The notes under the pieces are model-generated. The model saw nothing but the letters and a program-made list of their open reading frames with translations. It was not told where the DNA came from and searched no databases. 64,000 nucleotides of DNA from Pseudomonas purpurea (lineage in GTDB: Bacteria > Pseudomonadota > Gammaproteobacteria > Pseudomonadales > Pseudomonadaceae), in NCBI RefSeq assembly GCF_039908635.1, contig NZ_CP150918.1, positions 4,666,001 to 4,730,000 on the forward strand, given 5' to 3'. Positions 16,794 through 25,120 of this stretch are shown one piece after another (the stretch's first letter is position 1; each line of letters begins with the position of its first letter). A program made the position numbers and the translations under genes.

Positions 16794-19678
16794 TTACTCT
16801 CTTCGACCCGAACACCGATATCGATCTGGGCACCCCTGCTCGCAACAGCGAGGTGCAGGTCACCCTGAACATCGACGGCCGCAGCATCAGCGTGCCCGAA
16901 GGCACTTCGGTGATGCGCGCCGCCGCGCTGCTGGGCACCACCATTCCCAAGCTGTGTGCCACCGACAGCCTGGAAGCCTTCGGCTCCTGCCGCATGTGCC
17001 TGGTGGAGATCGACGGCATGCGCGGCTACCCCGCGTCCTGCACCACGCCGGTCAGCGAAGGCATGAGCGTGCACACCCAGACGCCGAAGCTCGCCACCCT
17101 GCGCCGCAACGTCATGGAGCTGTACATCTCCGATCACCCGCTGGACTGCCTGACCTGCTCGGCCAACGGCAACTGCGAGCTGCAAACCGTCGCCGGCCAG
17201 GTCGGCCTGCGGGAAGTGCGTTACGGCTATGAAGGCGAGAACCATCTGGCTGACCAGAAGGACACCTCCAACCCCTACTTCGACTACGACCCGAGCAAGT
17301 GCATCGTCTGCAACCGCTGCGTGCGCGCCTGCGAAGAAACCCAGGGCACCTTTGCCCTGACCATTACCGGGCGCGGTTTCGAATCCCGGGTCGCGGCCGC
17401 TGGTGGCGAGAACTTCCTCGACTCCGAATGCGTGTCCTGCGGCGCCTGTGTGCAAGCCTGCCCCACCGCGACCCTGATGGAAAAAAGCGTGGTAGAACTG
17501 GGTCAGCCCGAACGCAGCGTGATCACCACCTGTGCCTATTGCGGCGTGGGCTGCTCGTTCCGCGCCGAAATGAAAGGCGACCAGTTGGTGCGCATGGTTC
17601 CCGACAAGAACGGCCAGGCCAACCACGGCCACTCCTGCGTCAAAGGCCGCTTTGCCTGGGGCTACGCCACCCACCCGGATCGCATCACCAAGCCGATGAT
17701 CCGCCATCACATCAACGACCCTTGGCAGGAAGTCAGCTGGGATGAAGCGGTGACCTACGCCGCCAGCGAGTTCCGCCGGTTGCAGCAAACATACGGCCGC
17801 GACTCCATTGGTGGCATCACCTCCAGCCGCTGCACCAACGAAGAAACCTACCTGGTGCAAAAACTGGTGCGCGCCGCCTTCGGCAACAACAACGTCGACA
17901 CCTGTGCGCGGGTCTGCCACTCGCCTACCGGCTATGGCCTGAAACAAACCCTGGGCGAGTCCGCCGGCACCCAGAGTTTCGATTCGGTGATGCAGGCCGA
18001 CGTGATCCTGGTGATGGGCGCCAACCCCAGCGATGCGCACCCGGTGTTCGCTTCCCAGCTCAAACGCCGCCTGCGTGAAGGTGCGCGGTTGATTGTGATC
18101 GACCCACGACGCATTGATCTGGTGGACTCGGTGCATGCCCGTGCCGAACTGCACCTGGCCCTGCGCCCGGGCACCAACGTCGCCATGCTCAACGCGCTGG
18201 CCCACGTTATCGTCACCGAAGGCCTGCTCAACCAGGCCTTTATCGACGCCCGTTGCGAGGGCAGCGATTTCGCCCGCTGGAGCGAATTCGTCAGCCGTGC
18301 GGAAAACTCGCCGGAAGTGTTGGCCGCCATCTGCGGCGTAGACGCTGCCGACATCCGTGCCGCCGCACGCCTGTACGCCACCGGCGGCAACGCGGCGATC
18401 TATTACGGCTTGGGCGTCACCGAACACAGCCAGGGCAGCACCGCCGTCATGGGCATCGCCAACCTGGCCATGGCCACTGGCAACATCGGCCGCGAAGGCG
18501 TGGGCGTGAACCCGCTGCGGGGGCAGAACAACGTTCAGGGCTCCTGCGACATGGGCTCGTTCCCCCACGAGTTGCCCGGCTACCGGCACATTTCCAACGA
18601 GGTGGTACGCGCGCAGTTCGAACAGGCCTGGAACGTCACCCTGCAACCCGACCCGGGCCTGCGCATCCCCAATATGTTCGAGGCAGCCCTGGGCGGCAGC
18701 TTCAAGGGCTTGTATTGCCAGGGCGAAGATATCGCCCAGAGCGACCCCAATACCCAGCACGTCACCGCGGCCCTGTCGGCCATGGAATGCGTGGTGGTGC
18801 AGGACATTTTCCTCAACGAAACCGCCAAGTTCGCCCACGTGTTCCTGCCGGGCAGCTCGTTCCTGGAAAAGGACGGCACCTTCACCAACGCCGAGCGGCG
18901 CATCTCCCGGGTGCGCAAGGTCATGGAGCCTCTTGGCGGCAAGGCCGACTGGGAAGGCACAGTCGCCCTGGCCAATGCCCTGGGTTATCCCATGAACTAC
19001 CAGCACCCGTCGCAAATCATGGATGAAATCGCCAGCCTGACGCCGACCTTCACCAACGTCAGCTACACCGAACTGGATCGCCACGGCAGCCTGCAATGGC
19101 CCTGCAATGCCGCGGCACCGGACGGCACGCCGACCATGCACATCGAGGAATTCGTGCGTGGCAAGGGACGCTTCATGCTCACCGGCTACGTGCCCACCGA
19201 GGAAAAGGTCAACACTCGCTATCCCCTTCTGCTGACCACCGGGCGCATCCTCAGCCAGTACAACGTCGGCGCCCAGACCCGGCGTACCGACAACGTCGCC
19301 TGGCACGACGAAGACCGCCTGGAAATCCACCCGACCGACGCCGAGAGTCGAGGCATTAACGAAGGCGACTGGGTCGGCATCGGCAGCCGCGCCGGACAGA
19401 CCGTACTGCGTGCGCGGGTCACTGAACGGGTAGCCCCTGGCGTGGTGTACACCACCTTCCACTTCCCGGAATCGGGCGCCAACGTCATCACCACCGACAA
19501 CTCCGACTGGGCCACCAACTGTCCGGAGTACAAGGTCACCGCCGTGGAAGTCAGCCGCGTCTACCACCCTTCCGAGTGGCAAAAACGCTACCAGGCATTC
19601 AGTGACGAACAACAACGCCTGCTCGACGAACGCCGCCAGGCGCGCACCACCGGAGCAAAAGCCGAGGTACGCCGATGA
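16790..19678 (+). CDS. fdsA: NAD-linked formate dehydrogenase, molybdenum catalytic alpha subunit
   Basis: A 962-residue molybdopterin enzyme that oxidises formate. In order: an N-terminal [2Fe-2S] ferredoxin-like domain (CRMCLVEIDG), a His/Cys [4Fe-4S] segment (CLTCSANGNCEL), two [4Fe-4S] ferredoxin motifs (CIVCNRCVRACEE and CVSCGACVQACP), another [4Fe-4S] site (CAYCGVGCSF) and the bis-MGD domain. The molybdenum ligand is Cys, about residue 376 in VCHSPT, so this is not a selenocysteine form. The start at 16790 overlaps the fdsB stop and the stop overlaps the fdsD ATG. Confidence 0.96.
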   Translation: MITLFDPNTDIDLGTPARNSEVQVTLNIDGRSISVPEGTSVMRAAALLGTTIPKLCATDSLEAFGSCRMCLVEIDGMRGYPASCTTPVSEGMSVHTQTPKLATLRRNVMELYISDHPLDCLTCSANGNCELQTVAGQVGLREVRYGYEGENHLADQKDTSNPYFDYDPSKCIVCNRCVRACEETQGTFALTITGRGFESRVAAAGGENFLDSECVSCGACVQACPTATLMEKSVVELGQPERSVITTCAYCGVGCSFRAEMKGDQLVRMVPDKNGQANHGHSCVKGRFAWGYATHPDRITKPMIRHHINDPWQEVSWDEAVTYAASEFRRLQQTYGRDSIGGITSSRCTNEETYLVQKLVRAAFGNNNVDTCARVCHSPTGYGLKQTLGESAGTQSFDSVMQADVILVMGANPSDAHPVFASQLKRRLREGARLIVIDPRRIDLVDSVHARAELHLALRPGTNVAMLNALAHVIVTEGLLNQAFIDARCEGSDFARWSEFVSRAENSPEVLAAICGVDAADIRAAARLYATGGNAAIYYGLGVTEHSQGSTAVMGIANLAMATGNIGREGVGVNPLRGQNNVQGSCDMGSFPHELPGYRHISNEVVRAQFEQAWNVTLQPDPGLRIPNMFEAALGGSFKGLYCQGEDIAQSDPNTQHVTAALSAMECVVVQDIFLNETAKFAHVFLPGSSFLEKDGTFTNAERRISRVRKVMEPLGGKADWEGTVALANALGYPMNYQHPSQIMDEIASLTPTFTNVSYTELDRHGSLQWPCNAAAPDGTPTMHIEEFVRGKGRFMLTGYVPTEEKVNTRYPLLLTTGRILSQYNVGAQTRRTDNVAWHDEDRLEIHPTDAESRGINEGDWVGIGSRAGQTVLRARVTERVAPGVVYTTFHFPESGANVITTDNSDWATNCPEYKVTAVEVSRVYHPSEWQKRYQAFSDEQQRLLDERRQARTTGAKAEVRR

Positions 19679-19896
19679 GCACCGCCAACCTGATCAAAAT
19701 GGCCAACCAGATCGCCCAGTACTTCGCCAACGAACCGGACCCGCAACAGGCCGTGCTCGGCGTGCGTAATCATCTGCAGATGTACTGGACGCCCGGCATG
19801 CGCAAGGAGTTGCTGGCCTGGCAGACGGCGCATCACGGGGCAGACTTGCACCCACTGGCACAGGCGGCGGTCAGTGGGGCGGGTTGGGAGGCTTAG
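19675..19896 (+). CDS. fdsD: NAD-linked formate dehydrogenase, delta subunit (FdsD)
   Basis: A 73-residue small subunit of the soluble formate dehydrogenase complex. MSTANLIKMANQIAQYF and the central YWTPGMRKEL segment are typical of FdsD. It overlaps fdsA by four bases. In several bacteria the maturation factor gene fdsC (FdhD-type sulfurtransferase) lies between fdsA and fdsD; here it is absent from the operon and from the window, so maturation must be encoded elsewhere. Confidence 0.92.
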   Translation: MSTANLIKMANQIAQYFANEPDPQQAVLGVRNHLQMYWTPGMRKELLAWQTAHHGADLHPLAQAAVSGAGWEA

Positions 19897-19919
19897 ATTC
19901 ACACGATCCCTTGGAATTG

Positions 19920-19949
19920 CCCCTTGGCCTGTGAAGACAGGCCAAGGGG
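19920..19949 (+). terminator. Strong hairpin at the end of the fds operon
   Basis: A 13-bp perfect stem (CCCCTTGGCCTGT with ACAGGCCAAGGGG) and a GAAG tetraloop lie 23 bp after the fdsD stop. There is no T run, so it may block exonucleases or act with other factors rather than as a classic terminator. The rest of the 315-bp gap to 20211 shows nothing I can name. Confidence 0.65.
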
Positions 19950-20211
19950 TGTTCCAGAGGTTTTTAACCTCGAGCATCGAGGGCGCGGAGAACCCACTCA
20001 CCCTACGATTGCGCAGCTCAAGAACGTTGATCAACGTTAACTGACTTCCTCAGAGCATGAAGCAGCCGCTCCAGCTATGGAAAAACCTGCTCTTTTTTCC
20101 GATTCCCAGCCAATTTTTCTCAGATATGGCCTTTTGCAATTACCTGACACCTTCTAGAATCCGCGCGGCCCTCCGAATGGAGGCGCTTTGCCATCAATTA
20201 AGGAAGTCGTC

Positions 20212-20847
20212 ATGCAATTTGGAAAAATTCTGGGGTTGGCCCTGGTACTTGGGCTAAGCGGTTGCGCCAGTTTTACCAAGGACGAAGTGGCTCCGGTGAC
20301 TATGCCGTCCATGTCCAGCTATTCGAACAAGCCGAATGTCTATGTGGACTTCGACTTCTATCAAGGCGAGCCAAAAAGCGCTTCAGCCGTTGAAGTTCCA
20401 CAAGCGCGCGACATGCTCAAGCCTGAACTGCAAAAAGTGCTGAACGATTCCGGGCTGTTTGGCCGCGTCACGCTGGACGAGTTTCAGAAGCAGCCTGGCG
20501 ACTACAACTTGCGCCTGAAGGTTTACAACCACCCGCCGGGTGGTGGTCAGATGGTCATGGCCTTTATCAGTGGGTTCACCTTTACCGTGATTCCTACGAT
20601 GGCGACGGATCAATACACCATGAGCCTCGAGGCGCTTGACCCACAAGGGCTGACCGTCAGCAATGCCAGTAACCATGACGCGATCAATACCTGGATGGGC
20701 ATCTGGTTTGTGCCTTTGATGGCTAACACCCCGAAAGCGGCGGTTAGCGATACCTTCAGCCGTCAGGTCAACGCGTTGCTCAAACAAATGGTGGAGAGCA
20801 AGAGCCTGAAATATTCGGCACTCGATTCCGTTGTGCCACGGGTTTGA
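20212..20847 (+). CDS. Conserved lipoprotein of unknown function
   Basis: A 211-residue protein with a lipoprotein signal peptide: MQFGKILGLALVLGLSGCAS gives the lipobox LSGC with the acylated Cys at residue 18. The mature part has a central hydrophobic stretch (MVMAFISGFTFTVIPTM) that may be a membrane-inserting segment. ATG 20212 follows AAGGAAG. It converges with another lipoprotein gene of similar size (20885-21427) across a shared terminator. Function unknown. Confidence 0.8.
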   Translation: MQFGKILGLALVLGLSGCASFTKDEVAPVTMPSMSSYSNKPNVYVDFDFYQGEPKSASAVEVPQARDMLKPELQKVLNDSGLFGRVTLDEFQKQPGDYNLRLKVYNHPPGGGQMVMAFISGFTFTVIPTMATDQYTMSLEALDPQGLTVSNASNHDAINTWMGIWFVPLMANTPKAAVSDTFSRQVNALLKQMVESKSLKYSALDSVVPRV

Positions 20848-20850
20848 TAA

Positions 20851-20880
20851 AAAAAGAGCCGCAATTGCGGCTCTTTTTTT
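20851..20880. terminator. Bidirectional rho-independent terminator between two convergent lipoprotein genes
   Basis: AGAGCCGCAATTGCGGCTCT is a perfect palindrome flanked by an A run on the left and seven T on the right, so it can terminate both strands. Confidence 0.93.
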
Positions 20881-20884
20881 ACCC

Positions 20885-21427
20885 TTATTTCAGGGCCTGG
20901 ATGAATTGCGGATCGCTGTACAAGGTCTTCAGCAAATCACGAACCATCGGGTTGTAGGCGTTGGCGGCATTCGGGATCGCAATGACACCGAAAAAGCTGC
21001 TGTCCCACTGGTGGCTCACGTTCTTGGTCGCGTCGTAAACCACTTCATTGCCCTTGAGCAGAGTAAAGCGGGCTGCAAGCTCGCCAGTACCGGTCCCCAT
21101 TCCTGCCGTCAGCTCATTCTTGACCAACAGTACGTCGAGGTGCCGCTGTGCCTGCGGATCCAGCAGGCCCGCACGACGCAGTTCTTCATTGATGGCCTCT
21201 TGAATATGCAGAGGGATGCTGCCACTCGGCGAACTGATCGGATTAGCCCGAACCGTCAACGAGCCCTGGCCAAATTCCGCCTTCACCTGAGCATTGCTGA
21301 TCGATTGCAGCGGTGGGGTCTGCTTGAGCTGTTGGACGTTCTCGTAGCTTGGCTCATAGCGCGTCATGCTGACACCGCAACCTTGCAGCAGTAGGAGCAG
21401 CGGGACGAGCAGGAGGGACTTTTTCAC
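20885..21427 (-). CDS. Conserved lipoprotein of unknown function
   Basis: A 180-residue protein with the lipobox LLQGCG (MKKSLLLVPLLLLLQGCG, acylated Cys17). The mature domain has the segment IQEAINEELRRAGLLD and ends near VRDLLKTLYSDPQF, a layout like small outer-membrane-anchored proteins annotated only as DUFs. There is no detectable link to the next minus-strand gene, 195 bp upstream. Function not known. Confidence 0.8.
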   Translation of the reverse strand: MKKSLLLVPLLLLLQGCGVSMTRYEPSYENVQQLKQTPPLQSISNAQVKAEFGQGSLTVRANPISSPSGSIPLHIQEAINEELRRAGLLDPQAQRHLDVLLVKNELTAGMGTGTGELAARFTLLKGNEVVYDATKNVSHQWDSSFFGVIAIPNAANAYNPMVRDLLKTLYSDPQFIQALK

Positions 21428-21622
21428 GACGTTTCCTTGCGTGAGTGTAGGGGAGCGGAATTATCGTTAGATGGCAGCTGGCCATCAACCATGAATCGTC
21501 TCTAACCTTCCTGCACCGGCAACCCCAACTACGCAACGGCAAGCTGAACACAGGGACTCATCTTCCAGGTGGCTGGGTCACGCTCTTATCGCTCACAGAC
21601 ACTTCAAATGCCCAACCAAACC

Positions 21623-22189
21623 TCACCCCTCCAACGACCGAAGGATATTTTTCAGCCTGGATACATCTTCTTCATAAAAGTCATTGCACTGCGAAACCAC
21701 CACAACCCTCTGCCCGATCACTCGTTCAAACGTACTGCAAACAAGGCTATACCCTTCCCCATCGCTTTCGCGCCCGGCCACATACTGAATATCTTTCATG
21801 TCCAGTAACTTCCAGCCCTCTTGCATCACTTTTGCTTTCGCGGTCCCGGCGGCGTCGGAGTAGCGAGTGATCGCCCCATAACCGGGGAGTTCTATCAAAT
21901 TGTTGTAGGGATTGGCAGCGCCCAGACCGACTTTTCTCAAGACTTCATCCGGGTTACTCCCGGCCACGATGACGGTTGGAAGCTTGTCGAACTCCGAGCC
22001 ATAGAGGGGGACATTGGCGGGAAGCAGTTTTAGTACTTCGACGCTGCCTTCCTTGTGGCAATCGGCAACCACCCACGCGGTGTTCGGTACATGGATTGAA
22101 CATGATTGCTCGTCAGCCAGCAGGGTTACAGGGAAACCCATCAAACCGATAACGCTCACGACCAGAGCGCCGAATGGATGGCGCGTCAT
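21623..22189 (-). CDS. Exported protein of unknown function, third gene of a two-component operon
   Basis: A 188-residue protein with an N-terminal signal peptide (about residues 1-25, ending near LLADEQS). The mature part has four cysteines, which could form disulfides in the periplasm. The ATG overlaps the sensor kinase stop by four bases (22186-22189), so it is co-expressed with the two-component pair and may be a periplasmic accessory or target. No family recognised. Confidence 0.75.
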   Translation of the reverse strand: MTRHPFGALVVSVIGLMGFPVTLLADEQSCSIHVPNTAWVVADCHKEGSVEVLKLLPANVPLYGSEFDKLPTVIVAGSNPDEVLRKVGLGAANPYNNLIELPGYGAITRYSDAAGTAKAKVMQEGWKLLDMKDIQYVAGRESDGEGYSLVCSTFERVIGQRVVVVSQCNDFYEEDVSRLKNILRSLEG

Positions 22190-23541
22190 AGGGCTGTCAC
22201 CTGCACCGGCAATACCACGCGCGCCTCCAGCCCTCCAATCTTGCGATTCCTCACCGTCAAACTTCCTCCATGTTCCAACACAATGGCTCTTGCCGCCGAA
22301 AGTCCCAGCCCGACCCCGCCCGTGCTTTTGTTGCGCGAGGCTTCCAGCCGGAAAAACGGGGTGAACACTTGTTCATAACTGTCGGCAGGAATCCCCGGCC
22401 CACGGTCGAGTACGCGGATGGTCACCTGATCCTCCGCGTTGCGCAATTCAATGGCCTGTTCGCTGGCGTACTTGATCGCGTTGTCCAGCAGGTTGGTGAT
22501 AACGCGCTTGAGGCCCAGCGGGCGGCCGAAGTACACGAGCCGGGGCGGGCCACTGAAGGTGATGTCGATGGACTGATCGCGGTAGTCGTCGATCAGGGTT
22601 TGCAGGAGTTCAGCCAGGTCGAACTGGGTCGCCTGCTCCAGCCGGGCGTCGTCGCGGAAGAACTCCAGCGCCGAGTTGATCATCGCCTGCATTTCGTCGA
22701 CGTCTCGAAACAGCCGTTGTTGCTGGTCCGCATCTTCGATGAACTCGCCGCGCAGGCGCATCCGGGTCAACGGGGTGCGCAAGTCGTGGGAAATGGCCGC
22801 GAGCATCTGGGTGCGGTCCTTGATGAAGTGCTGCAACTGCGCCTGCATGGCGTTGAACGCGAGGATTGCCTGACGAATTTCGTGAGGCCCGACCGGCTCG
22901 ATGGGCGGGGCGCGAAAGTCCGCGCCAAAGCGCCGCGCCCCTTGGGCGAAGTGCTGCAAGGGCCTGGCCAGGTGACGGGTGGCGATCAGCGCGACAACGG
23001 CAGTCGACAGCAGCACCAGCATGATGACGATCAGGTTTCGCGGCCCCTCATCCAGCCCCCAACTGCGCGACGGCACGCTGAACATCAGCCAGGACTCATC
23101 CGCCAGTTGCACCAGCAAGGCGTAATGGCCGTTTTTCTGCGGCCAGTCGCCAGGCTGATAGGCTTCGACCCGACGCGTCGGGGTGTTGAACAAGCGCTTG
23201 GCCGCCGGTGAGGCCGTGCGGTACGCCGCGTCGGTGACCGCAGGCAAATCCAGGCCCTCACGGCTGGCGTGCCAGCTCACGCTCATGCCGCTATCACTGG
23301 CGGCGGCTGCCAGCCGTTCGCGCTGCGATGCTTCGGACGCTTCGATCACGCGGGTTATCGAGGCGGTTTTTTCCAGAAGGCCGGTTTCAGCCAGCGGCGG
23401 ATACGCCCAGACACCGGCCAACTGCGTAAACAGCGCGTTGAAGGCCAGGGAAATCAGCATGGCGACGATAGTGGTCAGGGCAATCCAGCGGGCCACCGTG
23501 TCCCGGGGGCGCAAGCGCCAGCCAGCCTTGAACCTGATCAC
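22186..23541 (-). CDS. Sensor histidine kinase
   Basis: A 451-residue inner-membrane sensor. It has two membrane helices (about residues 20-42 and 168-190) enclosing a periplasmic domain, a HAMP linker, the H-box AAISHDLRTPLTRMR (phosphorylated His) and an ATPase domain with NLLDNAIKYA, DRGPGIP and GVGLGLSA. It overlaps the response regulator gene by four bases and the exported-protein gene by four, forming a three-gene operon. The stimulus is unknown. Confidence 0.92.
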   Translation of the reverse strand: MIRFKAGWRLRPRDTVARWIALTTIVAMLISLAFNALFTQLAGVWAYPPLAETGLLEKTASITRVIEASEASQRERLAAAASDSGMSVSWHASREGLDLPAVTDAAYRTASPAAKRLFNTPTRRVEAYQPGDWPQKNGHYALLVQLADESWLMFSVPSRSWGLDEGPRNLIVIMLVLLSTAVVALIATRHLARPLQHFAQGARRFGADFRAPPIEPVGPHEIRQAILAFNAMQAQLQHFIKDRTQMLAAISHDLRTPLTRMRLRGEFIEDADQQQRLFRDVDEMQAMINSALEFFRDDARLEQATQFDLAELLQTLIDDYRDQSIDITFSGPPRLVYFGRPLGLKRVITNLLDNAIKYASEQAIELRNAEDQVTIRVLDRGPGIPADSYEQVFTPFFRLEASRNKSTGGVGLGLSAARAIVLEHGGSLTVRNRKIGGLEARVVLPVQVTAL

Positions 23542-24248
23542 TGGCGCGTCACGCTGGGGGTGAACAGGTAGCCGCCGTTGCGCACGGTGCGAATCATCTC
23601 CGGTCGCTTGGTGTCGTATTCCAGCTTGCGCCGCAAGCGGCTGACCTGAACGTCGATGCTGCGATCAAACGCTTCATGGGAACGCCCCCGCGCCAGGTCC
23701 AGCAACTGCTCACGGGTGAGAATGCGCTGCGGGTGCTCGACGAACACCAGCAGCAAATCGAACTCCCCGGCCGACAGTGGAATCATCACCTGATCCGGCG
23801 AGCGCAGCTCGCGGCGGGTGAGGTCCAGTTGCCAGTCAGCGAACTTGATCAGCGGGCGCGGCACCTCTCCCGCCAGCGGCCGACTCTCGCCGGCGCGGCG
23901 CAACACCGCACGCACCCTGGCCAACAGTTCCCGGGCGTCGAAGGGTTTACTCAGATAATCGTCGGCACCCATTTCCAGCCCTACCACCCGATCACTCAAC
24001 TCGCCCATGGCGGTCAGCATGATCACCGGGGTCGCGTACTGCTGGCGCAGGCGCTGGCACAGGGTCAGGCCGTTCTCGCCCGGCAGCATCAGGTCGAGGA
24101 TGATCAGGTCCGGCACTTGGCGCTCCATGGCCGCCCACAGCGAGACGCCCTCGGTGGCGACCTCGACGGCATAGCCTTGCTGCATAAAAAACTTCTTCAG
24201 CAGAGCGAGGACCTCAAGGTCGTCGTCCACGATCAAAAGACTGCTCAC
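23538..24248 (-). CDS. OmpR-family response regulator
   Basis: A 236-residue regulator. The receiver domain (1-120) has the acidic pair DDD, the phospho-acceptor Asp in LIILDLMLPG and the conserved Lys in LSKPF. The C-terminal winged helix-turn-helix includes RSIDVQVSRLRRKLE and the wing RNGGYLF. It is the first gene of the operon with the kinase and exported protein. Confidence 0.93.
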   Translation of the reverse strand: MSSLLIVDDDLEVLALLKKFFMQQGYAVEVATEGVSLWAAMERQVPDLIILDLMLPGENGLTLCQRLRQQYATPVIMLTAMGELSDRVVGLEMGADDYLSKPFDARELLARVRAVLRRAGESRPLAGEVPRPLIKFADWQLDLTRRELRSPDQVMIPLSAGEFDLLLVFVEHPQRILTREQLLDLARGRSHEAFDRSIDVQVSRLRRKLEYDTKRPEMIRTVRNGGYLFTPSVTRQ

Positions 24249-24417
24249 CGGTGGGCTTCACTTAAGGTCTGAATGAGCCAGTATCTAAAACCATTCGGCG
24301 CGCTCCGTCATTTATTTCAACTCGGTAACACAGCGTCAACGCGGTAAAAAACCAGACATCTTTGCGCAAAACCTTGATGTCAGCATCTGGCACCTTTTCT
24401 CCGACGACTGTTTGCCT

Positions 24418-24669
24418 ATGCCCTCGCTCAAGCATTCACCCGCCCAGGTTCGCCACGCCGCGCGGCGGCTGACCCAGGCCTACCTGACGGGATGCAGCAA
24501 CCGCACGCCAGCCGAAACCGTCACCTGTGCACAACTCGCCAACCCGTTGTACAGCCCGGCCGAGTGGATGATCGCCGAACACCGTGCCGACGTTGTGCTC
24601 AAAGGCCAGCAAGCCGCCCCCGAACCGCAAAAGCAACGCTGCCAGGAAGACCCTGCCGATGGTTTCTGA
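24418..24669 (+). CDS. Small hypothetical protein, overlapping its downstream neighbour
   Basis: An 83-residue basic protein (MPSLKHSPAQVRHAARR...) with a potential N-terminal amphipathic helix and no recognised domain. A TTG two codons upstream is a possible alternative start. Its stop region overlaps the ATG of the next small frame at 24659, as in coupled pairs. Codon use is G+C-rich like its surroundings, so either a real Pseudomonas-specific gene or chance is possible. Confidence 0.45.
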   Translation: MPSLKHSPAQVRHAARRLTQAYLTGCSNRTPAETVTCAQLANPLYSPAEWMIAEHRADVVLKGQQAAPEPQKQRCQEDPADGF

Positions 24670-24937
24670 CAACCAACCCCTGATCCTGCACCAACACGTG
24701 GTGAAGCGTGCCAACACCGACGTGCATTGCCGCGAAGTCAGCCTGCAGTTATCGAGCGACCAGCGCGAACTGATCCTCACGCGCTACAGCGAACATTACA
24801 GCCCCGACGGCATGCAATCGGTCGAACGCAGCCACCGTGTGCCGGTGACCGACATGCTGCGCTGGCTGATCGCCCATGGCGAGGCGCTGCCCCTGGCGCA
24901 CAGCAGCGAGGCATCGACGCCCCCAGCGATGGGTTGA
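24659..24937 (+). CDS. Small hypothetical protein
   Basis: A 92-residue protein beginning MVSDNQPLILHQHVV, rich in charged residues and with the segment VPVTDMLRWLIAHGEAL near its end. The ATG lies inside the last codons of the gene before it, 11 bases of overlap, which suggests coupled translation. Family not recognised. Confidence 0.45.
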   Translation: MVSDNQPLILHQHVVKRANTDVHCREVSLQLSSDQRELILTRYSEHYSPDGMQSVERSHRVPVTDMLRWLIAHGEALPLAHSSEASTPPAMG

Positions 24938-25120
24938 CGCACACCGGGGACAGAAATCGTGAACGCCCGCTCTTTGCTTTTCTGTCCCTTGAAACCTTTA
25001 TTTACGAAATACTGGCTCGCCTTAGCCACACGCCCGATAGCGTCCCCTGAACACCCTACATCGCACAGCGACAGCTGCGTTATGATCGCCGGCTACTTCG
25101 CGCCAAGAGCCTGACCCCGG

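Noticed and set aside
16466..19615. Very long minus-strand open frame (over 1000 codons) opposite fdsA/fdsB
   Set aside because: It is antisense to well-supported formate dehydrogenase genes. The composition is Gly/Ala/Val/His-rich with no domain, a usual shadow of high-G+C coding DNA.
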